Positions 24,137 through 33,055 of a DNA stretch of 64,000 nt are shown here, piece after piece. Where the stretch lies: positions 744,001-808,000 of the forward strand of contig CAWGFO010000001.1 in the NCBI GenBank assembly GCA_963821925.1. Direction: 5' to 3'. Made by a program: the position numbers and the translations under genes. This DNA comes from JAOUEA01 sp963821925 (lineage in GTDB: Bacteria; Actinomycetota; UBA4738; HRBIN12). How positions within the stretch are numbered: position 1 is the stretch's first letter; each line of letters starts with the position of its first letter. Below the pieces are notes generated by a model. It ran no database searches, was not told the origin of the DNA, and was given only the letters and a program-made list of their open reading frames with translations.

Positions 24137-25198
24137 GTGACGGCCACGATGCGAGCGCTGCGCAAGACCGCCCGTGCACCGGGCGCCGAGCTCGTCGAGG
24201 TCCCGGTCCCGGAGCCGCGCGAGGACGAGGTGCTCGTCCGGGTGCACGGGGTCTCGATCTGCGGCACCGACCTCCACATCTTCGACTGGAACGAGTGGGC
24301 CGAGCACCGGATGCCGCAGGTGCCGATGACGTTCGGTCACGAGGTGGCGGGGACCATCGAGGTGGTGGGCGACGAGGTGCATCACCTGCAGCCCGGGGCA
24401 TTCGTGGCCGCCGAAACGCATATCGCTTGCGGACACTGCTCGACCTGCCAGACGGGCCGCGCGCATATCTGCGAGAACCTCAAGATCTTGGGGGTGGACG
24501 TCGAGGGCGCGTTCGCCGAGTACGTCGTCCTGCCGGCCCAGAACGCGTGGGTCGTCGGTGAGGGGATCGATCCCGATGCGGCCTCGATCATGGAGCCGTT
24601 CGGCAACGCGGTGCACGCGGCCTTCGGCACCGGGGGCGGCGAGGACATCGCGACGAACGCGGTCGCGGTGATCGGCTGCGGTCCGATCGGCATGTTCGCG
24701 GTCGCGATCGCCCGGTCGCTCGGCGCCTGGAAGGTCGTGGCGATCGAGCCGAACGACTACCGGCGCGAGAAGGCCGCGGAGATGGGGGCCGACATCCTGA
24801 TCGACCCGCTCGAGACGGACCCCGTGCAGGCGATGCTCGAGCTCACCAAGGGGACGGGCGCCGAGGTCGTCCTGGAGATGAGCGGGAACGCGCGGGCGAT
24901 CGATCAGGGCACACGGATGCTGGCGCGCGGCGGCCGGATGTCACTCTTGGGTCTGCCCGATGGGTCCGTGACGCTCGACCTGAACGATCAGGTGATCTTC
25001 AAGGAAGCGCGGCTCCAAGGCATCACGGGACGCGAGATGTTCCGGACGTGGCAGCAGACCACGACGCTGCTCTCCACGGGCCGCGTCGACGTCGGGCCGG
25101 TGATCACGCACCGGTTCCCGCTGGAGGACTACGAGGAGGCCTTCGCGACGACGGCGTCCGGCCGTTCGGGCAAGGTCATCATGCTGCCAGGAGGATGA
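24137..25198 (+). CDS. tdh: L-threonine 3-dehydrogenase
   Basis: Tdh is a zinc-dependent, NAD-linked alcohol dehydrogenase that oxidises threonine to 2-amino-3-ketobutyrate. The sequence shows the catalytic zinc region SICGTDLHIFDWNEW, the FGHEVAG motif, a structural zinc site with C-x2-C-x2-C and a later Cys, and the Rossmann GCGPIGMFA loop. If translation began at the ATG at 24149, the catalytic Cys would be residue 38, the same number as in the E. coli enzyme. The GTG at 24137 fits the -10 box better, so the start is open. The next gene is kbl, one base after the stop, which confirms the pathway. Confidence 0.93.
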   Translation: MTATMRALRKTARAPGAELVEVPVPEPREDEVLVRVHGVSICGTDLHIFDWNEWAEHRMPQVPMTFGHEVAGTIEVVGDEVHHLQPGAFVAAETHIACGHCSTCQTGRAHICENLKILGVDVEGAFAEYVVLPAQNAWVVGEGIDPDAASIMEPFGNAVHAAFGTGGGEDIATNAVAVIGCGPIGMFAVAIARSLGAWKVVAIEPNDYRREKAAEMGADILIDPLETDPVQAMLELTKGTGAEVVLEMSGNARAIDQGTRMLARGGRMSLLGLPDGSVTLDLNDQVIFKEARLQGITGREMFRTWQQTTTLLSTGRVDVGPVITHRFPLEDYEEAFATTASGRSGKVIMLPGG

Positions 25199-25199
25199 G

Positions 25200-26378
25200 A
25201 TGGGCGCCCTCGACTACCTGAAGGACGAGCTCGCGACCCTGCAGGAGGGTGGCTTGCTCCTCCACCCGCGAACCCTCGAAGGGATGACGGGCGCGCGCGC
25301 TCGCTTCGACGGACGCGAGGTGATCAACCTGGCTTCGAACAACTACCTCGGACTGGCGAGCCATCCGCGCATGAACCGGGCGGCCGCCGACGCGGCCCTC
25401 CGGCTCGGGGCCGGGAGCGGGGCGGTCCGCACGATCGCCGGCACGATGTCGATCCACCACGAGCTCGAGGAGCGCTTCGCCGCGTTCAAGCACGCCGATT
25501 CGGCCCTGATGTTCCAGTCCGGGTTCACCGCGAACGCCGGCACGGTCGCCGCGATCCTGTCGAAGGAGGACGTGATCGTCAGCGACCGGTTGAACCATGC
25601 CTCGATCATCGACGGAGCGCGGCTGTCGCGGGCCGAGATCGCGGTCTTCGACCACCGGGACGCGGATCATGCCGACCGTCTGTTGACCGAGACGGCACGA
25701 CCGGGACGCCGCCAACTGCTGATCACCGATGGCGTGTTCTCGATGGACGGCGACATCGCTCCGCTGCCCGATCTCGTCGAGGTGGCCGAGCGGCACGACG
25801 CGATCATGATGATCGACGACGCGCACGCGAGCGGCGTGCTCGGCACGGGGGGCGCCGGCACGGTGGATCACTTCGGGCTCCACGGCCGGGTGGACATCCA
25901 GGTCGGTACGCTCTCGAAGGCGATCGGCGTCCTGGGCGGGTTCATCGCCGGGCCGGAGCATCTGACCGAGTGGCTCCAGAACCGCGGGCGCCCCTTCCTG
26001 TTCTCGACGAGCGCTCCACCGGCCGTGGTCGCCGCCTGCATCGAGGCGCTCGCGATCATCGAAGACGAGCCCGACCGGCTCGGTCGGCTGTGGGCGAACA
26101 CCGCCTCGCTCAAGGAAGGCCTGAAGGCGCTCGGCTTCGACACCGGCGCGAGCGAGTCCCCGATCACCCCGGTGATCACCGGCGAGGAGGAGGTCACGCA
26201 GACGTTCGCCCGGCGCCTCTTCGAGGAGGGCGTGTTCTGCCCCGCGATCGTGTTCCCGACCGTGGGCAAAGGGCTGGCGCGGGTGCGCACGATCGTGATC
26301 GCGGATCACACCGCAGACGACCTCGCCGAGGCGCTCGAGATCTTCGGCCGCGTCGGCCGCGAGCTCGCGCTGATCTAG
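25200..26378 (+). CDS. kbl: Glycine C-acetyltransferase (2-amino-3-ketobutyrate CoA ligase)
   Basis: Kbl is a PLP enzyme that cleaves 2-amino-3-ketobutyrate with CoA to glycine and acetyl-CoA, completing threonine breakdown begun by Tdh. The 392-residue protein is of normal length, shows the FDGREVINLASNNYLGL opening typical of the alpha-oxoamine synthase family, and has the PLP lysine Lys240 in GTLSKAIG. Its ATG lies one base after the tdh stop, with GGAGG inside the end of tdh, so the two form an operon. The glycine made may feed the same one-carbon pool served by the betaine genes further on. It ends in a CTAG shared with the convergent tetR-type gene. Confidence 0.95.
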   Translation: MGALDYLKDELATLQEGGLLLHPRTLEGMTGARARFDGREVINLASNNYLGLASHPRMNRAAADAALRLGAGSGAVRTIAGTMSIHHELEERFAAFKHADSALMFQSGFTANAGTVAAILSKEDVIVSDRLNHASIIDGARLSRAEIAVFDHRDADHADRLLTETARPGRRQLLITDGVFSMDGDIAPLPDLVEVAERHDAIMMIDDAHASGVLGTGGAGTVDHFGLHGRVDIQVGTLSKAIGVLGGFIAGPEHLTEWLQNRGRPFLFSTSAPPAVVAACIEALAIIEDEPDRLGRLWANTASLKEGLKALGFDTGASESPITPVITGEEEVTQTFARRLFEEGVFCPAIVFPTVGKGLARVRTIVIADHTADDLAEALEIFGRVGRELALI

Positions 26379-27064
26379 CGCGACTCGACGGGGAGGCCGT
26401 ACCGGGCCTGGAGACCCGCGAGCAGAAGATCGAGCCCGAAGGCGAACTGCTCGTCGGGGTCGCAGGTCGCGAGATGGGGGAGCGCGGCGGCCACGCAGGG
26501 GAGCTGTCCGCCTGCGAGCACGTGCGCGATCTGGTCCGGTGACGGCGCGTCCTTCTCCATCGCTCCGCCACCGAACATCCGGCCGCTCTCCATCATCACG
26601 AAGCCCATGATGTACCCGCCCATCACGTTGAAGACCTGCACGGCCTCGCGCTCGGTCATGCCGGCGCGCCCGATCGTGCGCAGCGCGAACTCCATCGGCA
26701 TCAAGGCCTCGAGATCGGTCATCGGCTTGGTGCGCTCGGCGAACAGGGCGAGCACGTTCGGGTGGCTCTTGAGCACACGTCGCCACTCCGACGCGCCGTG
26801 ACGTGTGGTGGCGACCCAGTCACCTTCCTCGTCGGGGAACCTGAAGTCGGCCATCACGCGGGCGCACACGCCGTCGAGGAGGTCCTCCTTGTCGGCGACG
26901 TGGTTGTAGAGGGACATCGCCTCGACGCCGACCTCGCGCGCGACGCGCCGCATCGTCACGGCCTCGATCCCCTCGGCGTCCATGATCCGCAGCGCCGCGT
27001 CGATCACCCGATCCCGGGTGAGCCGTTCCCTCGTCTTGGCGGTAGATTCGGTCTTCGGGGGCAT
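26375..27064 (-). CDS. TetR family transcriptional regulator
   Basis: The 229-residue protein has an N-terminal TetR helix-turn-helix at about residues 14-60 (VTMRRVAREVGVEAMSLYNHV), followed by a ligand-binding domain of the TetR_C type. Such repressors leave DNA when a small molecule binds. It is divergent from an MMPL exporter gene, and the 118-base gap contains a perfect inverted repeat TGTACGT-N8-ACGTACA lying across the exporter -10 box. It very probably represses the exporter and itself in response to an exported compound. The ATG at 27064 is preferred; an in-frame GTG at 27088 is an alternative. Confidence 0.9.
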   Translation of the reverse strand: MPPKTESTAKTRERLTRDRVIDAALRIMDAEGIEAVTMRRVAREVGVEAMSLYNHVADKEDLLDGVCARVMADFRFPDEEGDWVATTRHGASEWRRVLKSHPNVLALFAERTKPMTDLEALMPMEFALRTIGRAGMTEREAVQVFNVMGGYIMGFVMMESGRMFGGGAMEKDAPSPDQIAHVLAGGQLPCVAAALPHLATCDPDEQFAFGLDLLLAGLQARYGLPVESR

Positions 27065-27081
27065 GGTCACCGTCCGTTCGG

Positions 27082-27110
27082 TTGACACCCTTACGCTGTA
27101 CGTCTATCGT
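27082..27110 (+). promoter_or_regulatory. Promoter of the MMPL exporter gene
   Basis: TTGACA at 27082-27087 and TATCGT at 27105-27110 are separated by 17 bases, the best sigma-70-type promoter in the window. Transcription would start near 27117, leaving a leader of about 65 bases. Confidence 0.7.
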
Positions 27111-27118
27111 CACGTACA
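27097..27118. promoter_or_regulatory. TetR-type operator TGTACGT-N8-ACGTACA
   Basis: A perfect 7-bp inverted repeat covers the -10 box of the MMPL promoter. A further self-complementary ACGTACGT lies at 27132-27139, giving more half-sites. Position and symmetry suggest binding of the divergent TetR protein. Confidence 0.65.
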
Positions 27119-27182
27119 TCGTAAGCATACAACGTACGTCAACGTCGGCCGGCGCTGCCGGCAGGGGAAGGGGGAACCCGGG

Positions 27183-29747
27183 GTGAGGATCAATCCCGAG
27201 TCACTCGCGAAGGCGAGCAGTCACCATCCGTGGAGGACCGTAGGGGTCTGGTTCCTGGTGCTGGTGGCGGCGATGGTGTCGTTGTCCACGCTGTTGGCCG
27301 GGTCGCTCACGACGGACTTCGACTTCACGAACACGCCCGAGGCCAAGCAGGCGCAGCAGTTGCTCAAGCAGCAGCAGCTGCAGGACGACTCGATCTCGGA
27401 GACGTTCGTCGTCACGGGCTCCGGCCCTGGGGCGATCCAGGATCCCGCCTTCGTCGAGCGCGTGAACGGCCTCCTGTCGGGTCTCCAGGCGCTCGGGCCC
27501 GACGTGGTGGCCGCCGTTCCCGCGTCGTTCCCGCCGCCCGAAGAGGCCGCGTCGGACCCGCAGCTCGCAGCGCTCGGCCCGATCCCGTCGGAAGACGGCA
27601 AGGCCGTGCTCTTCTTCATGGTCTACAAGGGCGACATCGACCAGGCGACGGAGCATTTCACCGAGATCGACGCCCTGCGCGAAGAGGCGTCGGGTGACGG
27701 TGTCACGGCCTACATGCTGGGCCAGGTCAGCTCGTCGGAGGACTTCAAGAAGATCTCCGAGGAAGACCTGCGGTTCGGCGAGACGATCGGCGTGGCCGCC
27801 GCGATCCTCGTCCTGATCATCGTGTTCGGCGCGATCGTGGCCGGCGTGGCGCCGATCGTGATGGGCATGTTCGCGATCGCCGTGACGCTCGGCATCGTCG
27901 GCCTGCTCGGCCAGGTCTGGCACTTCAGCTTCTTCACGCCGAACCTGATCTCGATGATGGGCCTGGCGGTCGGCATCGACTACTCGCTGTTCATCGTCTC
28001 TCGGTACCGGGAGGAGCGACACCGTGGACGCGACAAGCTCGACGCGATCGCCGCGTCCGGCGCCACGGCGAACCGCGCCGTGTTCTTCAGCGGCCTCACC
28101 GTCGTGCTGGCGCTTGCGGGCATGCTGCTCGTCCCGACGACGATCTTCCGGAGCCTGGCGGGCGGCGCGATCATCGTCGTGCTGGTCTCGGTCGCGGCAT
28201 CGATGACCCTGCTGCCAGCGATCATCGCCCTCCTGGGCGACTGGATGAACTGGCCGTGGCTCTCGCGCATCGCCAACCTGATCGCGTTCTTCGTGATCGC
28301 GATCGGCGTGTCGGTCGTGGCGGGACTCCTCACGGCCGCCGGCGCACCCCCGATCCTCGTGCTCGTCGGCTATCTGGTGGCGATCGCGGCGATCGGCATC
28401 CTGATGACGAAGGCGGTGCGCAACGGCTTCGGGTTCCTGAAGCGGTACGCGCGGCCCGAAGGCGAGGGCTCCGAGCACGGCAAGCCCGGCGGGTTCTGGG
28501 ATCGGGCGTCGCGCACGGTCATGGCCCACCCGGTCGTTTGGCTGATCGCAGCGGGGAGCTTCATGATCGCCCTGTCCCTCCCGTACTGGATCCAGAGCCA
28601 CCCCGAGGACGACGGCAGGGGGATCAAGACGGGGCTGTCGGGGATCAGCACGCTACCTGACGGCATCCAGACGAAGCAGGCGTACGACGTGCTCCTCGCC
28701 GAGTTCCCGAGGGCGGGTGCGCAGGCATCGGCGCAGATCGTGATCTCGGGTGAGGCGGTGGGCACGCCGGCCACGGAGCCGGGTGCGCCCGCCACCCTGT
28801 CCGCCGAGGTCCAGCAGGCGGTGGATGCCCTCGGGGCCGCGATCGCCGACGATCCCAACCTGGGCACGCCGGAGGCCCCGCAGGTGAGCCAGGACGGCTC
28901 GGTCGCCTTGGTCTCGATCCCGCTGGCCGGCGCGGCGACCGACGCGCAGAGCGAGGCGGCCGTCCTGGAGATCGCCCACCTGCGGAACGACTACATCCCC
29001 GCGGCCTTCGACGGGGTGAACGCCGAGGTCCTCGTGGGCGGCGACACCGCCTTCGTGAAGGACTTCTTCGACATCTCGAACCAGTACACGCCGCTGATCA
29101 TCCTGGTGGTGCTGGGGCTGTCGTTCATCCTGCTGACCGTGGTGTTCCGGTCGCTGGTGGTGCCCGCCAAGGCGATCGTGATGAACCTGCTGTCGGTCGG
29201 CGCGGCCTACGGGCTGATCGTGCTGGTCTTCCAGAAGGGCGGCCCGGCGATCGGCGAGGCGATCGCGAACCTCTTCGGGTTCCAGCAGGTGGACGCGATC
29301 GAGGCGTGGCTCCCGCTGTTCCTCTTCTCGATCCTGTTCGGGCTCTCGATGGACTACCACGTGTTCCTGATCAGCCGGATCCGTGAGGAGTACGACAAGA
29401 CGGGCGACAACGCAGAGGCCGTCGCCTACGGGCTGCGGACCACCGGCGGCATCATCACCGGTGCGGCGATCATCATGGTCGCGGTGTTCGCGGGCTTCGC
29501 GGCCGGACGGCTGACCTCGCTCGAGCAGATGGGCTTCGGCCTGGCGGTCGCGGTGTTCATGGACGCGACGATCGTTCGCTCGATCCTTGTGCCGTCCACG
29601 ATGAAGCTCCTCGGTGACCGCAACTGGTACCTGCCGAAGTGGCTCGAGTGGCTGCCGAAGGTGGACGTGGAGGGCCACGGGATCGAGCCGGACGTGGTCG
29701 TGCCCGACACACCGGCCGAGCTGATCGAGGCCAGCGAGAAGGAGTAG
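27183..29747 (+). CDS. MMPL/RND family transporter
   Basis: The 854-residue protein has two homologous halves, each with a large extracytoplasmic loop after the first membrane helix and then a cluster of five or six helices. The conserved motifs GLAVGIDYSLFIVSRYREE and GLSMDYHVFLISRIREEYDKTG mark the proton-relay helices of each half. MMPL proteins use proton motive force to export lipids, drugs or siderophores. The start is GTG at 27183 behind a GGGGAAGGGGGA site. Control by the divergent TetR protein is likely from the operator over its promoter. The substrate is unknown. A strong hairpin terminator follows. Confidence 0.92.
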   Translation: MRINPESLAKASSHHPWRTVGVWFLVLVAAMVSLSTLLAGSLTTDFDFTNTPEAKQAQQLLKQQQLQDDSISETFVVTGSGPGAIQDPAFVERVNGLLSGLQALGPDVVAAVPASFPPPEEAASDPQLAALGPIPSEDGKAVLFFMVYKGDIDQATEHFTEIDALREEASGDGVTAYMLGQVSSSEDFKKISEEDLRFGETIGVAAAILVLIIVFGAIVAGVAPIVMGMFAIAVTLGIVGLLGQVWHFSFFTPNLISMMGLAVGIDYSLFIVSRYREERHRGRDKLDAIAASGATANRAVFFSGLTVVLALAGMLLVPTTIFRSLAGGAIIVVLVSVAASMTLLPAIIALLGDWMNWPWLSRIANLIAFFVIAIGVSVVAGLLTAAGAPPILVLVGYLVAIAAIGILMTKAVRNGFGFLKRYARPEGEGSEHGKPGGFWDRASRTVMAHPVVWLIAAGSFMIALSLPYWIQSHPEDDGRGIKTGLSGISTLPDGIQTKQAYDVLLAEFPRAGAQASAQIVISGEAVGTPATEPGAPATLSAEVQQAVDALGAAIADDPNLGTPEAPQVSQDGSVALVSIPLAGAATDAQSEAAVLEIAHLRNDYIPAAFDGVNAEVLVGGDTAFVKDFFDISNQYTPLIILVVLGLSFILLTVVFRSLVVPAKAIVMNLLSVGAAYGLIVLVFQKGGPAIGEAIANLFGFQQVDAIEAWLPLFLFSILFGLSMDYHVFLISRIREEYDKTGDNAEAVAYGLRTTGGIITGAAIIMVAVFAGFAAGRLTSLEQMGFGLAVAVFMDATIVRSILVPSTMKLLGDRNWYLPKWLEWLPKVDVEGHGIEPDVVVPDTPAELIEASEKE

Positions 29748-29777
29748 TCGCGGCCGGTTCCGACCGGATCCGGTCTG

Positions 29778-29810
29778 GCAGGGAGGCGGCCCCATGGGTC
29801 GCCTCCCTGC
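29778..29810 (+). terminator. Hairpin terminator after the MMPL gene
   Basis: A perfect 11-bp stem, GCAGGGAGGCG with CGCCTCCCTGC, and an 11-base loop lie 30 bases after the stop and are followed by TTCCTGT. Confidence 0.8.
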
Positions 29811-29816
29811 TTCCTG

Positions 29817-29822
29817 TAGCGT
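29817..29822 (+). promoter_or_regulatory. Predicted -10 box (TAGCGT) for the LLM oxidoreductase gene
   Basis: TAGCGT ends six bases before the ATG at 29829, which has no Shine-Dalgarno site. It lies directly after the terminator of the previous gene. Confidence 0.4.
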
Positions 29823-29828
29823 GCCGGC

Positions 29829-30737
29829 ATGACCTCAGAGCACGACGCCCTCCGCGAACGGCTCGGGACCGTCGGGGCGTGGACGTTCGCGTTCGACGCG
29901 CGTCCCGCCGAGGAGGTGCGCTCCGATGTGGGCGAGCTCGAGGGGCTCGGGTACGCCGCGATCTGGGTGCCCGAGGGATCGTCGTCCCGCGACGTGTTCG
30001 CGCACCTGTCCCTGTTGCTCTCGGCGACGAGCCGCATGACGGTGGCGTCGGGCATCGCGAACATCACGGCGCGCCAACCCGAGGTGATGGCCCAGGGCGG
30101 CCGTACCCTCGCCGACGCGTATGGGGACCGCCCGGTGCTGGGGATCGGTGTCGGGCACGAGTACTCGACCGAAGCCCGCGGGATCGCGTGGGACCGTCCG
30201 CTCGCACGGATGCGCGCGTACCTCGAGCGGATGGACGCGGTGCCGTGGGGATGGACCCCCCAGACGCCCGTACCGCGTCTCCTCGCCGCGCTCGGCGACG
30301 GGATGCTGCGGCTGTCGGCAGAACGGGCGCTCGGCGCGCACTCCTACTTCGTGCCGGTCGCGCACACGGCGCACGCGCGTGCGGTGCTCGGACCCGAGCC
30401 CGTGCTGGCCGTCGAGCTCACGGCGGTGCTCGACAGGGAGCCGGACCGTGCCCGGGAGGTCGCCCGCGGCTGGGCGATGCACTACCTCGAGCTGCCGAAC
30501 TACGCGAACAACCTGCGTCGTCGCGGGTTCGAGGAGCGCGACGTCGCGGGACGCGGCAGCGATCGGCTGATCGACGCCACGATCGCGTGGGGCGACGCCG
30601 AGGCGATCGCGGGCCGTGTCCGGGAGCACCTCGACGCGGGAGCGGACCACGTCTGTCTGCAGTTCGTGTCCGACGACGACGCGGACGTCTGCCTGCCCGC
30701 GTACCGGGAGCTCGCCGAGGCGGTGCTCGCGGTCTAG
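29829..30737 (+). CDS. F420-type LLM class oxidoreductase (TIGR03620-like)
   Basis: The 302-residue protein belongs to the luciferase-like monooxygenase fold. It opens with the strand GAWTFAFDARP, then ELEGLGYAAIWVPEG and the ASGIANITARQP segment, a pattern typical of the mycobacterial-type F420-dependent subgroup TIGR03620. These enzymes are thought to transfer hydride from F420H2 to small molecules; the substrate is not known. If correct, the host makes coenzyme F420, which supports an actinobacterial origin. Start codon choice follows the -10 box. Its stop is in the CTAG shared with the convergent AlkD-like gene. Confidence 0.85.
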   Translation: MTSEHDALRERLGTVGAWTFAFDARPAEEVRSDVGELEGLGYAAIWVPEGSSSRDVFAHLSLLLSATSRMTVASGIANITARQPEVMAQGGRTLADAYGDRPVLGIGVGHEYSTEARGIAWDRPLARMRAYLERMDAVPWGWTPQTPVPRLLAALGDGMLRLSAERALGAHSYFVPVAHTAHARAVLGPEPVLAVELTAVLDREPDRAREVARGWAMHYLELPNYANNLRRRGFEERDVAGRGSDRLIDATIAWGDAEAIAGRVREHLDAGADHVCLQFVSDDDADVCLPAYRELAEAVLAV

Positions 30738-31423
30738 CGGCGGGCGCGGAGCCGCGCCTGGACGGCCTCGCTCCGCAGCTCGCGGAGCGCGTCCCGCGCG
30801 ATCCACCGGGCGCTGGTCGTGCCCAGGTCGAGCAACGCCTCGGCCTCGGCGATCGCCGCGTCGTTCAGGACCTCGTTCCGCTTGCCGATCTGGCGGAGCG
30901 CCCAGTTGACCGCCTTCTTCACGTAGTTGCGGTCGTCGTCGGCGCCCATCCGGATCACCGGGAGCCATCCGACCCAGAAAACGTCGTCGTGCTGGCGGTC
31001 GCGCACCGCCCGCTCCGCGATCAGGGTGAAGCCGGCGCGCTTCACGAACTCCTCGTCGCGACGCACCCAGGCGCGCGCCGCCGGGAAGGCATGCGCGGAG
31101 GGACCGAAGAGGTTGCTGCAGACCTGGTCGCAGACGTCCCACGAATCGAAGTCGGCGGCCCAGGCGTCCATCTGCGCCGGCGTCACCTCCGCCGGGTCGT
31201 CGATCATCGAGGCCACGATGCGGGCCTCGTGGATCCCGGTGGTCCACAGGTCGAGCGCGAGCGCGTGATCGAACCGGTGCGCCTTCGCGATCCGGCGGCA
31301 GTGCGGGATGCTCACGCCGAGGGCTCGGTCGACGGGGATCCCGACCCGCGCCATGCCGGGCGTCCGGGAGGGATCTCCGACCGCGCGGAGCTCGTCGACG
31401 ACGCGGCGCGTGGCCGCCTTCAT
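30734..31423 (-). CDS. AlkD-like DNA alkylation repair protein
   Basis: The 229-residue product is rich in short helices, as expected for the HEAT-like repeats of AlkD. Matching segments include GVSIPHCRRIAKA near residue 36, a DSWDVCDQVCSNLF motif in the middle, and FVKRAGFTLIA. AlkD glycosylases remove bulky or positively charged alkylated bases without flipping them. The Trp/Asp residues used in catalysis appear to be present (DSWDVCD) but I have not checked them structurally. It lies 85 bases downstream of a polysaccharide deacetylase gene on the same strand and converges with the F420-type oxidoreductase. Confidence 0.85.
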   Translation of the reverse strand: MKAATRRVVDELRAVGDPSRTPGMARVGIPVDRALGVSIPHCRRIAKAHRFDHALALDLWTTGIHEARIVASMIDDPAEVTPAQMDAWAADFDSWDVCDQVCSNLFGPSAHAFPAARAWVRRDEEFVKRAGFTLIAERAVRDRQHDDVFWVGWLPVIRMGADDDRNYVKKAVNWALRQIGKRNEVLNDAAIAEAEALLDLGTTSARWIARDALRELRSEAVQARLRARR

Positions 31424-31508
31424 GCGCGTGCCCGCCCGCCGGCGACCGGATCGAGCGCCCCATCGCGGATCGAGGTGGGCGTGCTCATGGATCCGAGCCT
31501 ACGACCGG

Positions 31509-32570
31509 TCAGCCGTTCGGCCCCGGGATCGCGACGAACCGGTACCCGCGGTGGCGGAGTCCGCGGATCAGGTCAGGGAGGGCCTCGATCGTGTGCTGGG
31601 CGTCGCCACCTCCGTCGTGCAGCAGGACGATCGAGCCCGGCCGGACCCTGCGGAGGACGGTCGAGACGATCAGCTTCGGTGATTCACCCGTGACCCAGTC
31701 CCTCGGGTCGATGTCCCACAGTACCGTCCGCATGCCCTGGGCGCGGGCCGCCGACACGACGCCGTCGTCGTAGCTCCCGCCCGGGGGCCGGAAGCTGGTC
31801 GGCACCACGCCGAGATCGGCGAGGAGCGCGCTCGTGTCCGACATCTGCGCGGCCATCCGCTCCTCGGCGAGCCCGGCGAAGCCCTCGGGGTGGTCGAAGG
31901 AGTGGTTCCCGATCTCGTGCCCGGCCGCCTCGACCCGCCGGACGACGCCCGGGTACGCCTCGACCTGGCGCCCAACCATGAAGAACGTCGCACGGACGTG
32001 GAGGCGGCGCAGGATCGCGAGCACCCGGTCGGTCGCACCCGGCCAGGGTCCGTCATCGAAGGTCAGGGCCACCTCCTTCCCCGTACGGCCCGCGCCTCGC
32101 GGGATCTCGTGGACCGACACCGGCTCGCCGCTGATCCGCCCCTCGACCGTCACCTGCCGGATCCGGTACGTACGCAGGGTGAACTCCGGGTTGCCGACGT
32201 GCCGCCCCGGCAGCTCCGCCGCGATCCGGCGGGTCCCCTCGGTCCGGGTCTCGCCGTCGACGACGCGGATCGCGTCGCCGCTCCGGAGCCGGGTGCGCGG
32301 CGGCACGGTGCGTCCGTTCACGAGGATCCTTCCGGGATCGGCGAGCGGGTCCAGCACCGTGCCCGAGACCGACACGAGCCGGCCGTCGTGCGCGTGCAGC
32401 CCGAGCTCCTTCAGCGTGGTCCCGGGATCGATCTCCTGCGTGACCCCGTCGACGGTCACGCGCACGGGGGGAGGAGGCGGTGGGGTCGAGCCGCCGCAGG
32501 CCGCGAGGGCAGCGATGCACGCGAGCGCCAGGATCGGACGCACGCCGACGGGGAAGGTCGTGGCGGCCAT
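31509..32570 (-). CDS. Lipoprotein polysaccharide deacetylase (NodB domain)
   Basis: The 353-residue protein has a lipoprotein signal with Cys25 in LAAC. It then has a Pro-rich linker and an N-terminal beta-grasp-like region (about 36-105), followed by a NodB carbohydrate esterase 4 domain. Catalytic motifs are TFDDG at 170-174, HSFDHP at 223-228 with the metal-binding His residues, and RPPGG at 261-265, with LLHDGGG near the end. Such enzymes remove acetyl groups from peptidoglycan or exopolysaccharide at the cell surface. The ATG at 32570 gives the normal signal peptide. The accessory N-terminal domain may bind the wall; that is a guess. Confidence 0.9.
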   Translation of the reverse strand: MAATTFPVGVRPILALACIAALAACGGSTPPPPPPVRVTVDGVTQEIDPGTTLKELGLHAHDGRLVSVSGTVLDPLADPGRILVNGRTVPPRTRLRSGDAIRVVDGETRTEGTRRIAAELPGRHVGNPEFTLRTYRIRQVTVEGRISGEPVSVHEIPRGAGRTGKEVALTFDDGPWPGATDRVLAILRRLHVRATFFMVGRQVEAYPGVVRRVEAAGHEIGNHSFDHPEGFAGLAEERMAAQMSDTSALLADLGVVPTSFRPPGGSYDDGVVSAARAQGMRTVLWDIDPRDWVTGESPKLIVSTVLRRVRPGSIVLLHDGGGDAQHTIEALPDLIRGLRHRGYRFVAIPGPNG

Positions 32571-32623
32571 GAGCGTCCATCGTGGCACAGGTGGTGGACT
32601 CGCGCGGCTGGCATCATGGAGGC

Positions 32624-33055
32624 ATGTCGAAGCCCGCGAGGTCCACGGCGGCGCGGTCGTCGCCGCGTCCCGTCCCCGTGCCGATCCTGGTCGCGGTCGA
32701 CCTCCTGGCGCTCGTGGTCTTCGTGCTCACGGGGATGCGGTCGCACCACGAGGGTGCCTACGCGACGATCTTCCTCCGGAACGCGATCCCGCTCCTCGGG
32801 TCGTGGGCGATCTTCTCGGCCGTGCTCGGCGCGTACCGTTATCCCGGGCTGGGATCGCTGCTCCGGACCTGGATCGTGGCCGTCCCGGTCGCACTCGTCG
32901 TCCGGTCGCTGTGGGTCGGCTCGCCCACGGGGGTGGGGCGGTTCCTGACGTTCCTGGCCGTGGGGCTCGCGTTCACCCTGTTGTTCCTGCTGATCGGGCG
33001 GGGACTCGTCACGCTCGTCACGCGCCGCGGGTACCCCGAGCGGCGGCGGTCATGA
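32624..33055 (+). CDS. DUF3054 membrane protein
   Basis: The 143-residue product has four hydrophobic segments and resembles DUF3054, found mainly in actinobacteria. A conserved MRSHHEG follows the first helix and a Trp-Arg-rich loop precedes the third. The function is not known. A GGAGG site lies before the ATG at 32624. The stop overlaps the ATG of the FAD oxidoreductase by four bases (ATGA), so the two are translated together, which hints at a link that I cannot define. Confidence 0.8.
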   Translation: MSKPARSTAARSSPRPVPVPILVAVDLLALVVFVLTGMRSHHEGAYATIFLRNAIPLLGSWAIFSAVLGAYRYPGLGSLLRTWIVAVPVALVVRSLWVGSPTGVGRFLTFLAVGLAFTLLFLLIGRGLVTLVTRRGYPERRRS

